Positions 42,491 through 51,565 of a DNA stretch of 64,000 bases are shown piece after piece (position 1 is the stretch's first letter; each line of letters begins with the position of its first letter). The stretch comes from Bacteroidales bacterium (GTDB taxonomy: Bacteria; Bacteroidota; Bacteroidia; Bacteroidales; UBA932): positions 62,001-126,000 of the forward strand of contig JAFTMS010000032.1 of assembly GCA_017452265.1 (NCBI GenBank), given 5' to 3'. The position numbers and the translations under genes are program-made. Under the pieces are notes generated by a model. It was not told the origin of the DNA and did no database searches. It saw nothing but the letters and a program-made list of their open reading frames with translations.

Positions 42491-44812
42491 ATGAAATACA
42501 CTAAACTTATCGTGGCGGCCTTCGCGGCTGCATCGGCCCTCGCTTCATGCTGTCAGAGCCCTAAGGTGACGCCGGCCATTCCTCAGGACAAGGAAATCGA
42601 GGCAAAGATTGAAAAGATCCTCAAGGGTATGACGCTTGAGGAAAAGGTGGGACAGATGACGCAGATTACGGCAACGGCCATCGCAAACGGTGTGGAACTC
42701 ACTCCGGCGGGCGATTCCATCATCAGGACCTATAAGATCGGCTCGGTGCTCAACACTCCTGGTGACATATGTCAGTCTCCTGAGGATTACGACCGCTTCA
42801 TCACCGAACTCAACCGCATCTCCATGGAGGAAATGGGCATCCCATGCCTCTACGGACTTGACCATATTCATGGCGTGACCTACGTCGTAGGCGGTACTCT
42901 TTTCCCGCAGGAAGTAAACATCGCAGCGACATTCAACCGTGAACATGCCTGCAATATGGGTAAGGTGACGGCATACGAAAGCCGCGCAGCGAACGTTCCG
43001 TGGACATTCTCGCCTACAATGGACCTCGGACGCAATCCGGAGTGGCCGCGTATGTGGGAAAGCTTCGGAGAGGATACGTATGTGAACGCTGAGATGGCTG
43101 TGGCTGAAGTGAAGGGAATGCAGGGAGAAGATCCTAACCATGTCGGCCCTTACAACATCGCAGCATGTGCAAAGCATTTCATGGGATACGGCGTGCCTGT
43201 GACCGGACAGGACCGTACACCGTCTTCAATCGCATCAGCTGAGCTTCGCGAGAAGCATTTCGAGCCGTTCAAGGAGGCTATGCAGGCAGGTGCGCTTTCG
43301 CTCATGGTCAATTCGGCAAGCAACAACGGCATGCCTTTCCATTGTAATACAGAGCTCCTTACGCAGTGGGTGAAGGAGGACCTGAACTGGGACGGTATGA
43401 TAGTGACCGACTGGGCGGACATCAATAACCTTTATACACGTGAGCGCGTGGCATCTTCAAAGAAGGAGGCCGTGAAGCTCGCCATCAACGCCGGAATAGA
43501 TATGGCGATGGTGCCTTATGAGTGCCAGTTCGCCATCGACCTCAAGGAGCTTGTCGAGGAAGGTGAAGTCCCTATGTCACGCGTGGACGATGCCGTACGC
43601 CGCATTCTTCGTCTGAAGTTCCGCCTCGGCCTCTTCGATCAGCCGAACACGACTCTCGAGAACTATCCTGAATTCGGCGGCAAGGCTCATGCGGAGCTTG
43701 CATACAAGGCGGCCGTAGAGTCTGAGGTTCTGCTCAAGAACGACGGAGTGCTTCCTCTCAGGAAGAACGCACGTATCCTCCTTACCGGTCCTAACGCAAA
43801 TTCGATGAGGACGCTCAATGGAGGATGGTCTTACACATGGCAGGGACACGGTGCTTCGATTCCGGCATTTACGGACAAGTACAATACAATATATGAGGCT
43901 CTCACCCAGAAGTTCGACAATGTGAAGTATGTTGCCGGCGTCGAGTACGACCTCATGACTCCGAACTGGCGCTTCGATAAGGCGACAGGCATCAATGAGG
44001 CTGTCGCTGCTGCACGCAATTCCGATGTCATCGTGGCATGTGTCGGCGAGAACTCATACTGCGAGACTCCTGGAAATGACAACGACATGAACCTTTCGGC
44101 TAACCAGAAGGCTCTCGTAAAGGCGCTTGCTGCCACAGGAAAGCCTGTAGTGCTGATTCTCAATGAAGGCCGTCCTCGTATCATCAACGACATCGAGCCT
44201 CTCGCTTCTGCTGTCGTTGACGTGCTTCTCCCTGGAAACTATGGCGCAGACGCTCTTGCCGCCCTTCTTGCAGGTGAAGAGAATTTCAGCGGAAAGCTGC
44301 CGTTCACATATCCTAAGTATACAAACAAGTTCGCTGTGTACGATTACAAGCCTGCTGAAAATCAGACGACTATGGCAGGTGTATACAACTACAATGCGGT
44401 TATGGACGTACAGTGGCCGTTCGGACACGGACTCAGCTACACTACATTTGAATATTCGAACATGACCGTCTCCGCTGCCGAATTCGATGCTGACGATGTC
44501 ATCAAGGTGACTGTGGATGTGAAGAATACAGGAGCTGTCGCAGGAAAGGAAAGCGTGCTTCTCTTCTCTACGGACATGTATGCAAGTTCGACTCCGGATG
44601 TACGCCGTCTCCGTGCATTCTCGAAGGTGGATCTCCAGCCTGGCGAGTCTAAGACTGTGGAGCTTGAGGTGGCTGCAAAGGATCTTGCATTCGTGAATTA
44701 CTACGGCAAGTGGACTCTTGAGGCAGGAGATTTCGCCCTTTCGATAGCAGATCAGAACTGTGGCATCAAGTGTACGCAGACTGTCGTATGGGATGAGCCT
44801 AACATCGACTGA
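42491..44812 (+). CDS. Glycoside hydrolase family 3 beta-glucosidase lipoprotein
   Basis: 773 residues. Lipoprotein signal ending ASALASC. The N-terminal TIM barrel has [18 protein letters not shown], the [15 protein letters not shown] block, KHFMGYGVP, and the nucleophile motif [11 protein letters not shown] with Asp307. Then the alpha/beta sandwich domain ([57 protein letters not shown]) and a C-terminal fibronectin III-like domain ([20 protein letters not shown]). Length and domains fit exo-beta-glucosidases of the BglX type. Probably a periplasmic or membrane-anchored enzyme hydrolysing terminal beta-glucosides. Confidence 0.94.
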   Translation: MKYTKLIVAAFAAASALASCCQSPKVTPAIPQDKEIEAKIEKILKGMTLEEKVGQMTQITATAIANGVELTPAGDSIIRTYKIGSVLNTPGDICQSPEDYDRFITELNRISMEEMGIPCLYGLDHIHGVTYVVGGTLFPQEVNIAATFNREHACNMGKVTAYESRAANVPWTFSPTMDLGRNPEWPRMWESFGEDTYVNAEMAVAEVKGMQGEDPNHVGPYNIAACAKHFMGYGVPVTGQDRTPSSIASAELREKHFEPFKEAMQAGALSLMVNSASNNGMPFHCNTELLTQWVKEDLNWDGMIVTDWADINNLYTRERVASSKKEAVKLAINAGIDMAMVPYECQFAIDLKELVEEGEVPMSRVDDAVRRILRLKFRLGLFDQPNTTLENYPEFGGKAHAELAYKAAVESEVLLKNDGVLPLRKNARILLTGPNANSMRTLNGGWSYTWQGHGASIPAFTDKYNTIYEALTQKFDNVKYVAGVEYDLMTPNWRFDKATGINEAVAAARNSDVIVACVGENSYCETPGNDNDMNLSANQKALVKALAATGKPVVLILNEGRPRIINDIEPLASAVVDVLLPGNYGADALAALLAGEENFSGKLPFTYPKYTNKFAVYDYKPAENQTTMAGVYNYNAVMDVQWPFGHGLSYTTFEYSNMTVSAAEFDADDVIKVTVDVKNTGAVAGKESVLLFSTDMYASSTPDVRRLRAFSKVDLQPGESKTVELEVAAKDLAFVNYYGKWTLEAGDFALSIADQNCGIKCTQTVVWDEPNID

Positions 44813-44828
44813 CAACAGATTTCTACGT

Positions 44829-45260
44829 ATGAAAGTAAAGATAGTCAACAGATCGGCATATCCCTCTCCTTTTTATGCCACTGAAAAGTCAGCCGGAATG
44901 GATCTCAAGGCAGATATCGCAGAACCCATAGTCCTCGCCCCCCTTGAAAGGGCCATGATTCCCACCGGTCTTTATATCGCCCTTCCGGACGGTACGGAAG
45001 CGCAGGTGAGGCCACGCAGCGGACTTGCTGCCAAGCATGGCATTTCGGTGCTCAATGCCCCTGGGACCATTGATGCAGACTACCGCGGTGAGATCAAGGT
45101 GATACTCGTGAACCTTTCCAACGAACCGTTCACCGTGAATCCTGGCGAGAGGATAGCGCAGATGGTGATAGCAAGATACGAAAAGGTGGAATGGGACGAA
45201 GTCGAGGTGCTGGATGAGACCGAGAGGGGAGAAGGCGGCTTCGGAAGTACAGGACGATGA
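44829..45260 (+). CDS. dut: dUTP diphosphatase (dUTPase)
   Basis: 143 residues from ATG 44829. It hydrolyses dUTP to dUMP, keeping uracil out of DNA and feeding dTMP synthesis. The five dUTPase motifs are visible in order: [67 protein letters not shown] and the C-terminal [11 protein letters not shown] that closes over the active site. Homotrimer by family. It is 16 bp downstream of the GH3 gene, and the murF start directly follows its stop, so dut and murF are probably co-transcribed. Confidence 0.97.
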   Translation: MKVKIVNRSAYPSPFYATEKSAGMDLKADIAEPIVLAPLERAMIPTGLYIALPDGTEAQVRPRSGLAAKHGISVLNAPGTIDADYRGEIKVILVNLSNEPFTVNPGERIAQMVIARYEKVEWDEVEVLDETERGEGGFGSTGR

Positions 45261-46700
45261 ATGAATGCTGCAATGATATCAATAACAGAACTTTATGATA
45301 TATATAAGTCATGCGGGGCAGTGACGACTGACAGCCGTGCTCTTTGTGGCGGCGAACTCTTCTTCGCACTCAAAGGCGAGAATTTTGACGGCAATGAATA
45401 TGCCTTGAAGGCTCTTGAGGCTGGCGCTGCATATGCCGTTGTGAACCATGATTCCGCTGTTGCCCTTTCTGCTGCATCCGGCGATCTTCCTGCGGAAATT
45501 TCTTCAAGGCTTCTGCCTGTTGAGGATACGCTCAGGACGCTCCAGGAGCTCGCACGTTGGCATCGTTCGATGACTTTCGTCGACGGAAGGCCGCTGACGG
45601 TCATAGCGCTGACGGGCACGAACGGCAAGACGACGACAAAGGAACTTGTAAGAGAGGTTCTTTCAAGAAAGTATCGCGTCACTGCGACGGAAGGCAACCT
45701 GAACAATAATATAGGTGTGCCGCTTACTCTGCTTAAGATCAATGCGCAGACTCAGATTGCTGTCGTTGAGATGGGAGCAAGCCATCCGGGGGATATAAAG
45801 GAACTTGTCGATATCGCGCTTCCGAATTATGGACTCATTACCAATGTCGGCAAGGCTCATCTTCTCGGTTTCGGCAGCTTTGAAGGCGTCATGGCCACAA
45901 AAGGCGAGCTTTACGACTATCTGCGCAGGACGGGGGACAGGATATTCCTCAATGTCGATAATCCGTATCTCTGCCGCATGGCCTCTGACAGGAATATGCA
46001 CAACGATCCGGAACGCAAGGATTCCCTCGCCATCCCGTATGGCCTGAAATATCAGTCCGGGACAGTTCTTCCGGCTACAGCCGAACATCCGTATCTCCGT
46101 ATTTCGCTTCCGGGAATGTCTGAATCATACGTCATCTCCACCCACCTCATAGGAGCATACAATGCCGACAACGTCATTGCCGCCCTTGCCGTCGGTCAGT
46201 ATTTCGGTGTTCCTTTTGCCGATGCAGTGGTGGCAATCGAGGAATACGTTCCGTCCAACAACCGCTCTCAGATGACCCGTACCGACCGTAATTCCCTCAT
46301 CGTGGACGCCTACAATGCAAATCCGACGAGCATGGAAGCCGCTCTGGACAATTTCGCGGCAGTGCAGGCCGGCTGTAAGGTCGTTATGCTCGGCAATATG
46401 CTGGAACTCGGTGAGGATTCTGTTTCTGAACATGAAAAGGTCATTGAGAAGATACGTGCTCTGCATCCTCATCTGGCATGCCTCGTCGGTGAGGAATTCA
46501 GGAAAGCTCTTGTACGCGCTGAGGGCTGCACAATCCCGACGGACTCTGCGGCTCCATTCCTGCTGTCCGATGCCCTGCTATGGTCTCCGACTTCTGACGC
46601 CCTCGCCCAGTGGCTGCACGACAATCCGCTTGCTGATGCTACAGTCCTGATCAAAGGCTCGCGCGGCACCCGGATGGAAAAAGTCATCCCGGCATTGTAA
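45261..46700 (+). CDS. murF: UDP-MurNAc-tripeptide--D-Ala-D-Ala ligase MurF
   Basis: 479 residues. Adds D-Ala-D-Ala to UDP-MurNAc-tripeptide, the last cytoplasmic step of peptidoglycan precursor synthesis. N-terminal uridine-binding part (VTTDSRALCGGELFFALKG), the ATP-binding loop VIALTGTNGKTTTKEL at about residue 115, the IAVVEMGASHPGDI block and the C-terminal domain with VDAYNANPTSMEAALDNF and VMLGNMLELGEDS. ATG 45261 directly follows the dut stop; ATG 45273 is also possible. Other mur genes are not adjacent. Confidence 0.96.
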   Translation: MNAAMISITELYDIYKSCGAVTTDSRALCGGELFFALKGENFDGNEYALKALEAGAAYAVVNHDSAVALSAASGDLPAEISSRLLPVEDTLRTLQELARWHRSMTFVDGRPLTVIALTGTNGKTTTKELVREVLSRKYRVTATEGNLNNNIGVPLTLLKINAQTQIAVVEMGASHPGDIKELVDIALPNYGLITNVGKAHLLGFGSFEGVMATKGELYDYLRRTGDRIFLNVDNPYLCRMASDRNMHNDPERKDSLAIPYGLKYQSGTVLPATAEHPYLRISLPGMSESYVISTHLIGAYNADNVIAALAVGQYFGVPFADAVVAIEEYVPSNNRSQMTRTDRNSLIVDAYNANPTSMEAALDNFAAVQAGCKVVMLGNMLELGEDSVSEHEKVIEKIRALHPHLACLVGEEFRKALVRAEGCTIPTDSAAPFLLSDALLWSPTSDALAQWLHDNPLADATVLIKGSRGTRMEKVIPAL

Positions 46701-46728
46701 TACCATAGCTGTAAAATATAACCTCCTG

Positions 46729-46820
46729 ATAACCAGCCCTTTACTTAAAGTGCGTGTTCCCCGAAGTCAGCACGCACTTTAAGTAAGATACTGAGAGCCA
46801 GTGGGTTGTATTTTCCACTG
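46729..46820. repeat. Dispersed palindromic intergenic element, copy B
   Basis: A perfect 16-bp stem: TTACTTAAAGTGCGTG (46741-46756) with CACGCACTTTAAGTAA (46771-46786) and a 14-nt loop. It shares flanking words GATAACCAGC, CTGAGAGC and TTGTATTTT with copy A at 10901, so the homology spans about 90 bp. It lies between murF and the tRNA gene. There is no U run, so a simple terminator role is not evident. Confidence 0.65.
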
Positions 46821-46861
46821 CTGGTGCTGCGAAATTAAATTTATAAATTTTTGCAGAAAAA

Positions 46862-46892
46862 TTTGCATTGTAAGAAAAAAGTCGTAACTTTG
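46862..46892 (+). promoter_or_regulatory. tRNA-Glu promoter: TTTG, 19 bp, TAACTTTG
   Basis: TTTG (46862-46865) and TAACTTTG (46885-46892) are separated by exactly 19 bp, an ideal Bacteroidota promoter, 20 bp upstream of the mature tRNA. Confidence 0.75.
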
Positions 46893-46912
46893 CAATCCCA
46901 AAACGATAACAG

Positions 46913-46984
46913 GGTCGGTTCGTATAACGGTTAGTACTCAAGATTCTCAATCTTGCAATAGGGGTTCGATTCCCCTACCGACTA
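46913..46984 (+). tRNA. tRNA-Glu (anticodon CTC)
   Basis: The cloverleaf folds cleanly: acceptor GGTCGGT with ACCGACT (a G-U at the end pair), discriminator A, anticodon stem CAAGA/TCTTG with loop TTCTCAA giving CTC at 46946-46948, and T arm AGGGG/CCCCT with TTCGATT. No CCA is encoded. CTC reads only GAG, so another tRNA-Glu (TTC) must be elsewhere in the genome. An intrinsic terminator follows 5 bp after the 3' end. Confidence 0.93.
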
Positions 46985-46989
46985 CAAAA

Positions 46990-47023
46990 AGCGGTGACTC
47001 AAAAGGTCGTCGCTGATTTTTTT
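46990..47023 (+). terminator. Terminator after tRNA-Glu, close to the glycerate kinase start
   Basis: AGCGGTGAC (46990-46998) pairs with GTCGTCGCT (47006-47014), including two G-U pairs, followed by a T7 run (47017-47023). It ends 12 bp before the glycerate kinase ATG. Confidence 0.7.
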
Positions 47024-47035
47024 ATATACCTGCAT

Positions 47036-48193
47036 ATGCAAAAGATTGTCATAGCATCCGATTCGTTCAAAGGCTCGCTGACTTCTGCTCAGGTGGCTCA
47101 GGCTGCCTCTGAAGCTGTCCGTGATGTGTATCCGGACTGCGAAGTCGTGAGCCTGTACATAGGTGACGGGGGCGAAGGCACGGCCGAAGCACTCGCGTCG
47201 GTTCTTGGTGCGGAAGCGCATGAAGCATCGGTGCACGATCCGCTTGGCAGAAAGCTGAAGGCAGTCTTTCATACGTTCCGTTCGGACAGTCAGCTGACTG
47301 CAATCATAGAGTCGGCATCTGCAAGCGGCCTCGCCCTTCTTTCGCCTGATGAATACAATCCGCTCGCAGCTACGACTTATGGCATGGGAGAACTCATAAA
47401 TGCCGCTCTTGAACACGGCTGCCGCAGATTCATGATAGGCTTGGGAGGAAGCGCGACCAATGACGGAGGCACAGGAATGCTGGAAGCGCTCGGCTTCCGT
47501 TTCAGCGATTCGGATGGCAATCTTATTAAAGACCTTTCCGGCGGAAAGCTCAACAGAATAGCCTGTATTGATTCATCCGCTGCCCATCCTGCACTTTCCG
47601 AATCGGAATTCATCGCCGCTTGTGATGTGGACACTCCGTTTTGCGGCCCGGAAGGTGCAAGCGCTGTCTTCGCTCCGCAAAAGGGAGCAGACGCAGAAGC
47701 GTTGGAAATACTGGAGGACGGAATGCAGTCCTTTAATAGGGTTATTGCCGACAGGCTCCGCACAGACCTTTCGCAAATCCCGTGCTCTGGAGCCGCAGGC
47801 GGTCTTGGAGGTGCATTGAAGGTGTTCCTCGGCGCAAGGCTCGTGAAAGGCATAGACATGGTTCTGAATGCAATGGATTTCGATGCGGAGATAATGGATG
47901 CAGACCTTATAATTACTGGCGAGGGGCGTATCGACAGCCAGACATCTAAAGGTAAGGTCGTGTCAGGAGTTGCAGGGCGCGCAGCCCGTCAGGATATTCC
48001 TGTAATCGCTATAGCTGGCATCGTAGACCTTCCTGAATCCGAGTGGGAATCGGCCGGACTTGCCGCTGTCTGCCCGATAGCGCCACGCCCTCAGACAGCG
48101 GAAGCTCTGAAGGAATCAATGAAGCCGGAAAATGCATATGAGGCTGTACGGCGGACTGTCAGCGCTGTTCTGCAAAGATTGCCACGGCCCTGA
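47036..48193 (+). CDS. Glycerate kinase (type I, GlxK/GarK-like)
   Basis: 385 residues from ATG 47036 (MQKIVIASDSFKGSLTS); the longer frame begins inside the tRNA terminator. It phosphorylates D-glycerate, most likely to 2-phosphoglycerate, feeding glycolysis. Family blocks are IVIASDSFKGSLTS, YIGDGGEGTAEAL, PLAATTYGMGELI, FMIGLGGSATNDGGTGML (the classic signature) and LIITGEGRIDSQTSKGKVVSGV. Size is typical. It is monocistronic unless read through from the tRNA; no separate promoter is visible between the terminator and the start codon. Confidence 0.93.
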   Translation: MQKIVIASDSFKGSLTSAQVAQAASEAVRDVYPDCEVVSLYIGDGGEGTAEALASVLGAEAHEASVHDPLGRKLKAVFHTFRSDSQLTAIIESASASGLALLSPDEYNPLAATTYGMGELINAALEHGCRRFMIGLGGSATNDGGTGMLEALGFRFSDSDGNLIKDLSGGKLNRIACIDSSAAHPALSESEFIAACDVDTPFCGPEGASAVFAPQKGADAEALEILEDGMQSFNRVIADRLRTDLSQIPCSGAAGGLGGALKVFLGARLVKGIDMVLNAMDFDAEIMDADLIITGEGRIDSQTSKGKVVSGVAGRAARQDIPVIAIAGIVDLPESEWESAGLAAVCPIAPRPQTAEALKESMKPENAYEAVRRTVSAVLQRLPRP

Positions 48194-48235
48194 CGGTCCT
48201 CGCAATGATGTGCCCCCCCCTGACGCCGGCAGCAG

Positions 48236-48604
48236 TTATTTAAGGAATACGAAGAATACCGCCATGATCAGGCAGAAGAAGGCTGCGAAATGGTTCCACT
48301 GCAGAGGCTGCCCCTTGAACAGCATGGTCACTATGACTGTGAAGACCGTGAGTGAAATTACTTCCTGAACCACTTTCAGCTGCATAAGGGTGAAGGGGCC
48401 GCCGTTGTCGACAAAGCCTATACGGTTGGCGGGCACCTGAGCGCAGTATTCGAAGAAAGCTACTCCCCATGAGAACAATATCACGAGGATGAGCGGCCAT
48501 CCTGAAGAAATCTTCATTTCCTGAAGCTTGAGGTGGCCGTACCATGCGAATGTCATGAATACGTTTGATGCTATGAGAAGCAGTATGGTCCAGATTGCTT
48601 TCAT
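48236..48604 (-). CDS. DUF486 / DMT-like small membrane protein
   Basis: 122 residues with four hydrophobic segments (about residues 3-19, 36-54, 73-96 and 100-121). Sequence blocks MFLTFAWYGHL-like (here NVFMTFAWYGHLK), WGVAFFEYCAQVPANRIGF and QLKVVQEVISL match the DUF486 family of small drug/metabolite-transporter-like proteins. Inner membrane, function unknown. It converges with glycerate kinase (42-bp gap holding a C8 tract at 48213-48220) and diverges from the phosphohexomutase gene, with back-to-back promoters between them. Confidence 0.88.
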   Translation of the reverse strand: MKAIWTILLLIASNVFMTFAWYGHLKLQEMKISSGWPLILVILFSWGVAFFEYCAQVPANRIGFVDNGGPFTLMQLKVVQEVISLTVFTVIVTMLFKGQPLQWNHFAAFFCLIMAVFFVFLK

Positions 48605-48631
48605 CTGTCGGGCAAGTTATGGTTTCGGCCT

Positions 48632-48639
48632 GCAAAAGT
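48632..48639 (-). promoter_or_regulatory. Putative -7 box for the DUF486 gene
   Basis: On the minus strand TACTTTTG matches TAnnTTTG, 28 bp upstream of the ATG at 48604. Confidence 0.55.
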
Positions 48640-48672
48640 AACATTAAATTTGTAATTGCAGCCATAAAACTT

Positions 48673-48680
48673 TACTTTTG
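48673..48680 (+). promoter_or_regulatory. Putative -7 box for the glmM-namZ unit
   Basis: TACTTTTG matches TAnnTTTG, 26 bp upstream of ATG 48707. It is divergent to the box at 48639-48632, with the same octamer on each strand. Confidence 0.55.
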
Positions 48681-48706
48681 CATGTTTGCGTTAAAATCAG
48701 AAACAG

Positions 48707-50158
48707 ATGACTTTGATAAAATCAATTTCGGGCATCCGAGGCACAATCGGAGGCAATCCGGGCGAAGCTCTGACTCCGCTGGACATTGTGAAGTTTACAT
48801 ATGCATATTGCGAAAAGATGAAGGAACGCCTTCCGAAGGGGGAAGGCGAGCGTTATAAGGTCGTGGTCGGAAAGGATGCACGACTGTCGGGAGACATGGT
48901 GGAGCAGCTTGTATGCGGCACTCTCGTCGCATGCGGCGTGGACGTGGTGAAGGCAGGTTTTGCGTCTACCCCTACCACGGAGATGGCTGTCGTCTTCGAG
49001 AAGGCGGACGGAGGAATCATCCTCACTGCCTCGCATAACCCCAAGCAGTGGAATGCCTTGAAGCTGCTGAACGAAAAGGGCGAGTTCCTGAATGCCGAGG
49101 AAGGTGCAGCCATACTGGAGTGTGCCGAGCAGGAGAATTTCAGCTTTGCCGATGTAGACTCACTCGGAGATATAGAGGAAAAGGACTTCACTGACGAACA
49201 TCTGGATGCGGTACTCGCACTTCCGGCAGTGGATGCGGAAGCCATACGCAATGCGCATTTCAAGGTGGCTCTGGATGCAGTGAATTCGGTCGGCGGAATC
49301 ATCATGCCGCGTCTGCTGGAGCGTCTCGGAGTGGAGTGCGTGCTTGTGAACTGCGAGCCGACAGGTCAGTTCGCCCATAATCCGGAACCTCTTCCTGCAA
49401 ATCTTGTGGAGCTGAGCGAGGCTGTGGTAAGCAATGGAGCGGATCTTGGAATCTCGGTGGATCCGGATGTGGACCGTCTGGCGCTGATCTGCGAGGACGG
49501 AAAGCCGTTCGGAGAGGAATATACTCTCGTAAGTGTGGCGGATTATCTTCTGTCAAGAGCATACAATGAGGCTCTCGAAACGGGAAAGTCCATTGAGGAA
49601 GTGACTGCTCCGTACGATATGACGACGTCCTCAAACCTTTCGTCATCAAGGGCTTTGCGCGATGTGACCGAACAGTACGGTGGAGAATACCACGCCGCTG
49701 CCGTCGGTGAGGTGAACGTGACCACGAAGATGAAGGAATGCGGTGCCCTGATAGGCGGAGAGGGCAACGGAGGCGTAATATACCCGGCTCTGCATTACGG
49801 CCGTGATGCAATGGTGGGTGTGGCCCTGTTCCTTACGAACCTCGCATATAAGAAGATGAAGGTGTCGGAGCTTCTGGCGGCATATCCTCAGTACGTGATT
49901 GCAAAGAACAAGATCGAACTTTCAGACAAAGCGCTGATAGACAAGATACTCGATGAAATAAAGAATGTCTATGCGTCAGAGGACATCAACACTGTTGACG
50001 GCGTGAAGATATCTTTTGAAAGCCGCAGAGAGTGGGTGCATCTGCGCCGTTCGAATACGGAGCCTATAATCCGCATCTATGCCGAGGCTGCGACAAAGGA
50101 GGCTGCTGATGCCCTTGCACAGCAGATTATAGACATAGCTGAAAAGATCATCGGCTGA
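48707..50158 (+). CDS. glmM: Phosphohexomutase, phosphoglucosamine mutase type
   Basis: 483 residues. Interconverts hexose-6-phosphate and hexose-1-phosphate; as GlmM it gives GlcN-1-P for UDP-GlcNAc and peptidoglycan. Visible blocks: SGIRGTIGGNPGEALTPL at the N-terminus, VVVGKDARLSGDMV, the catalytic phosphoserine loop GGIILTASHNPKQWNALK with Ser about 110, the metal loop ISVDPDVDRLALI, sugar-binding IGGEGNGGVIYPALHYGRD and the phosphate-binding RRSNTEPIIRIYAEA near the C-terminus. Within the superfamily, phosphomannomutase or phosphoglucomutase activity cannot be ruled out. The stop overlaps the next start (TGATG), and that gene is a NamZ-like protein, which supports an amino-sugar or muropeptide link. 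Confidence 0.88.
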   Translation: MTLIKSISGIRGTIGGNPGEALTPLDIVKFTYAYCEKMKERLPKGEGERYKVVVGKDARLSGDMVEQLVCGTLVACGVDVVKAGFASTPTTEMAVVFEKADGGIILTASHNPKQWNALKLLNEKGEFLNAEEGAAILECAEQENFSFADVDSLGDIEEKDFTDEHLDAVLALPAVDAEAIRNAHFKVALDAVNSVGGIIMPRLLERLGVECVLVNCEPTGQFAHNPEPLPANLVELSEAVVSNGADLGISVDPDVDRLALICEDGKPFGEEYTLVSVADYLLSRAYNEALETGKSIEEVTAPYDMTTSSNLSSSRALRDVTEQYGGEYHAAAVGEVNVTTKMKECGALIGGEGNGGVIYPALHYGRDAMVGVALFLTNLAYKKMKVSELLAAYPQYVIAKNKIELSDKALIDKILDEIKNVYASEDINTVDGVKISFESRREWVHLRRSNTEPIIRIYAEAATKEAADALAQQIIDIAEKIIG

Positions 50159-51225
50159 TGTTTTCGTTCAGAACCACATCTTTGGAAGAGCAGCTCGACA
50201 AGAGCCTGCAGGAAGGCCGCGTGGGCTGTTTCTGCACCCAGAACTGCTGGGATACTGAGCGCGGACGCTACATGTACGACATATTCCGCGAAAGAGGAAA
50301 TCTGCAGACGGTGTTCATGCCGCGCGCTACGGAGCTGACCCCGCTTACGAACCATATAGAGTTTTCGGTCGATGACCTCAGGGAACTGAATGCCGTTGTC
50401 GTGGAGATACAGGACGTCGGAGCGCGCTACTTCAACTACACGAAGGACGTTTTCCGCCTTATGGATGCGCTCAAGAGCATGAAGGAAGAAGCGCCGTCCC
50501 TGTATATAGTGGACCATATAAATCCGGCCGGCAGGGTGGTGGAAGGTACGATGCCTTCTGCGGATGTTGAGGCGAATGTGCCGAAAGTGGCTCATCGTCA
50601 CGGGCTTACGCTTGGGGAGCTGGCTAACTTGTATTACAGCGAAATCGGAGCGAAGTTCGCACTCCATGTGATTTCAGCCCTTGCCACGGATACGAACAAG
50701 CAGCTGATGCCGTGGACGATAGCACCGGCGTCTGACATTCCGGGCCTCTTCACCTGCGACATGTACAGCGGCGGCGGACTGTGGAACAACACGAACATAT
50801 CACCGGCGATAGGAACAGCCAGACCATATGAATATATAGGATCGCCCTTCATAAAGACTGCGGCAAACGAGCCTGTGCCTGCTGCCGAAGGGGTGATGCT
50901 GCGCCCATGCTCGTTCACGCCCTCATGCGGAAAGTATGAAGGAAAGAAGTGCTACGGTTACCAGATAATGCTGGAGCCGGGTGTGGAATATCATTCGCTT
51001 ATGCATACGCTTCAGCTGATGCACTATTTCCGTGAGCGTTACAGCGAGTTCACGCTTGAAGAAGGCTTTGCTGCAAAACTTTCGGATAATCTGCTGCTGG
51101 ACTACATCAACGGCAATGCCACATGGGAGGAAGCACGCGGACATATCAAGGTGGAGGAACAGAAGTGGATCCGTAAGGCAAAGAAGTTCACGCTTTACGA
51201 AGATATGCCTTATAGAATAAAATAA
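50158..51225 (+). CDS. DUF1343 / NamZ-like protein, cytoplasmic and divergent
   Basis: 355 residues, no signal peptide. DUF1343 landmarks: VVEIQDVGARYFNY (about residue 82), YIVDHINPAGRVVEGTMP (about 120), LTLGELANLYY, WTIAPASDIPG and TNISPAIGTARPYEYIGSPF. This family includes exo-beta-N-acetylmuramidase NamZ (GH171). The usual N-terminal P-E-H-G-type active-site stretch of NamZ is not recognisable; the equivalent region reads VFMPRATELTP. The protein may therefore be altered in activity. It shares one base with the glmM stop (TGATG), so it is translationally coupled to it. MurNAc or anhydro-sugar metabolism is an inference. Confidence 0.82.
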   Translation: MFSFRTTSLEEQLDKSLQEGRVGCFCTQNCWDTERGRYMYDIFRERGNLQTVFMPRATELTPLTNHIEFSVDDLRELNAVVVEIQDVGARYFNYTKDVFRLMDALKSMKEEAPSLYIVDHINPAGRVVEGTMPSADVEANVPKVAHRHGLTLGELANLYYSEIGAKFALHVISALATDTNKQLMPWTIAPASDIPGLFTCDMYSGGGLWNNTNISPAIGTARPYEYIGSPFIKTAANEPVPAAEGVMLRPCSFTPSCGKYEGKKCYGYQIMLEPGVEYHSLMHTLQLMHYFRERYSEFTLEEGFAAKLSDNLLLDYINGNATWEEARGHIKVEEQKWIRKAKKFTLYEDMPYRIK

Positions 51226-51257
51226 TTTGCATTTGATGAAGAAAAATTCTATATTTG
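51226..51257 (+). promoter_or_regulatory. L31 gene promoter: TTTG, 20 bp, TATATTTG
   Basis: TTTG at 51226-51229 and TATATTTG at 51250-51257, 37 bp upstream of ATG 51295. The spacing is one base longer than the common 19. Confidence 0.6.
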
Positions 51258-51294
51258 CGCCCGCAAAATTAGTTAACTAAATTTATAAAGCATT

Positions 51295-51543
51295 ATGAAA
51301 ACAGGAATTCATCCCGAAACCTACCGTCTTGTAGCTTTCAAGGATATGTCGAATGATCAGGTGTTCATCACCCGTTCATGCGCAAACACAAAGGAGACTA
51401 TCGAAATCGATGGAGTTACTTATCCGGTTGTAAAGCTCGAAATCTCTAACACATCTCATCCATTCTACACAGGTAAGATGAAGCTCGTCGACACAGCAGG
51501 TCGCGTTGACAAGTTCTACCAGAGATACGCAAAGAGGAAGTAA
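51295..51543 (+). CDS. rpmE2: 50S ribosomal protein L31, type B
   Basis: 82 residues. Starts MKTGIHPETYRLVAFKDMSN, with ITRSCANTKETIEIDG, SNTSHPFYTGKMKLVDTAGR and a C-terminal FYQRYAKRK, all diagnostic of L31. The type A zinc-binding CxxC pair is absent, so it is the zinc-independent type B form, often the form kept when zinc is low. It is a single gene with its own promoter and a strong terminator. Codon choice is strongly biased, as expected for a ribosomal gene. Confidence 0.97.
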   Translation: MKTGIHPETYRLVAFKDMSNDQVFITRSCANTKETIEIDGVTYPVVKLEISNTSHPFYTGKMKLVDTAGRVDKFYQRYAKRK

Positions 51544-51565
51544 TTCCCCAAGGTATAAAGGACAG

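Noticed and set aside
47377..47859. 160-codon minus-strand ORF inside the glycerate kinase gene
   Set aside because: Antisense frame in a GC-leaning gene with a complete kinase signature on the other strand.
48213..48220. C8 tract in the gap between glycerate kinase and DUF486
   Set aside because: It is between converging gene ends, not in a coding region or promoter, so length change would have no obvious effect.
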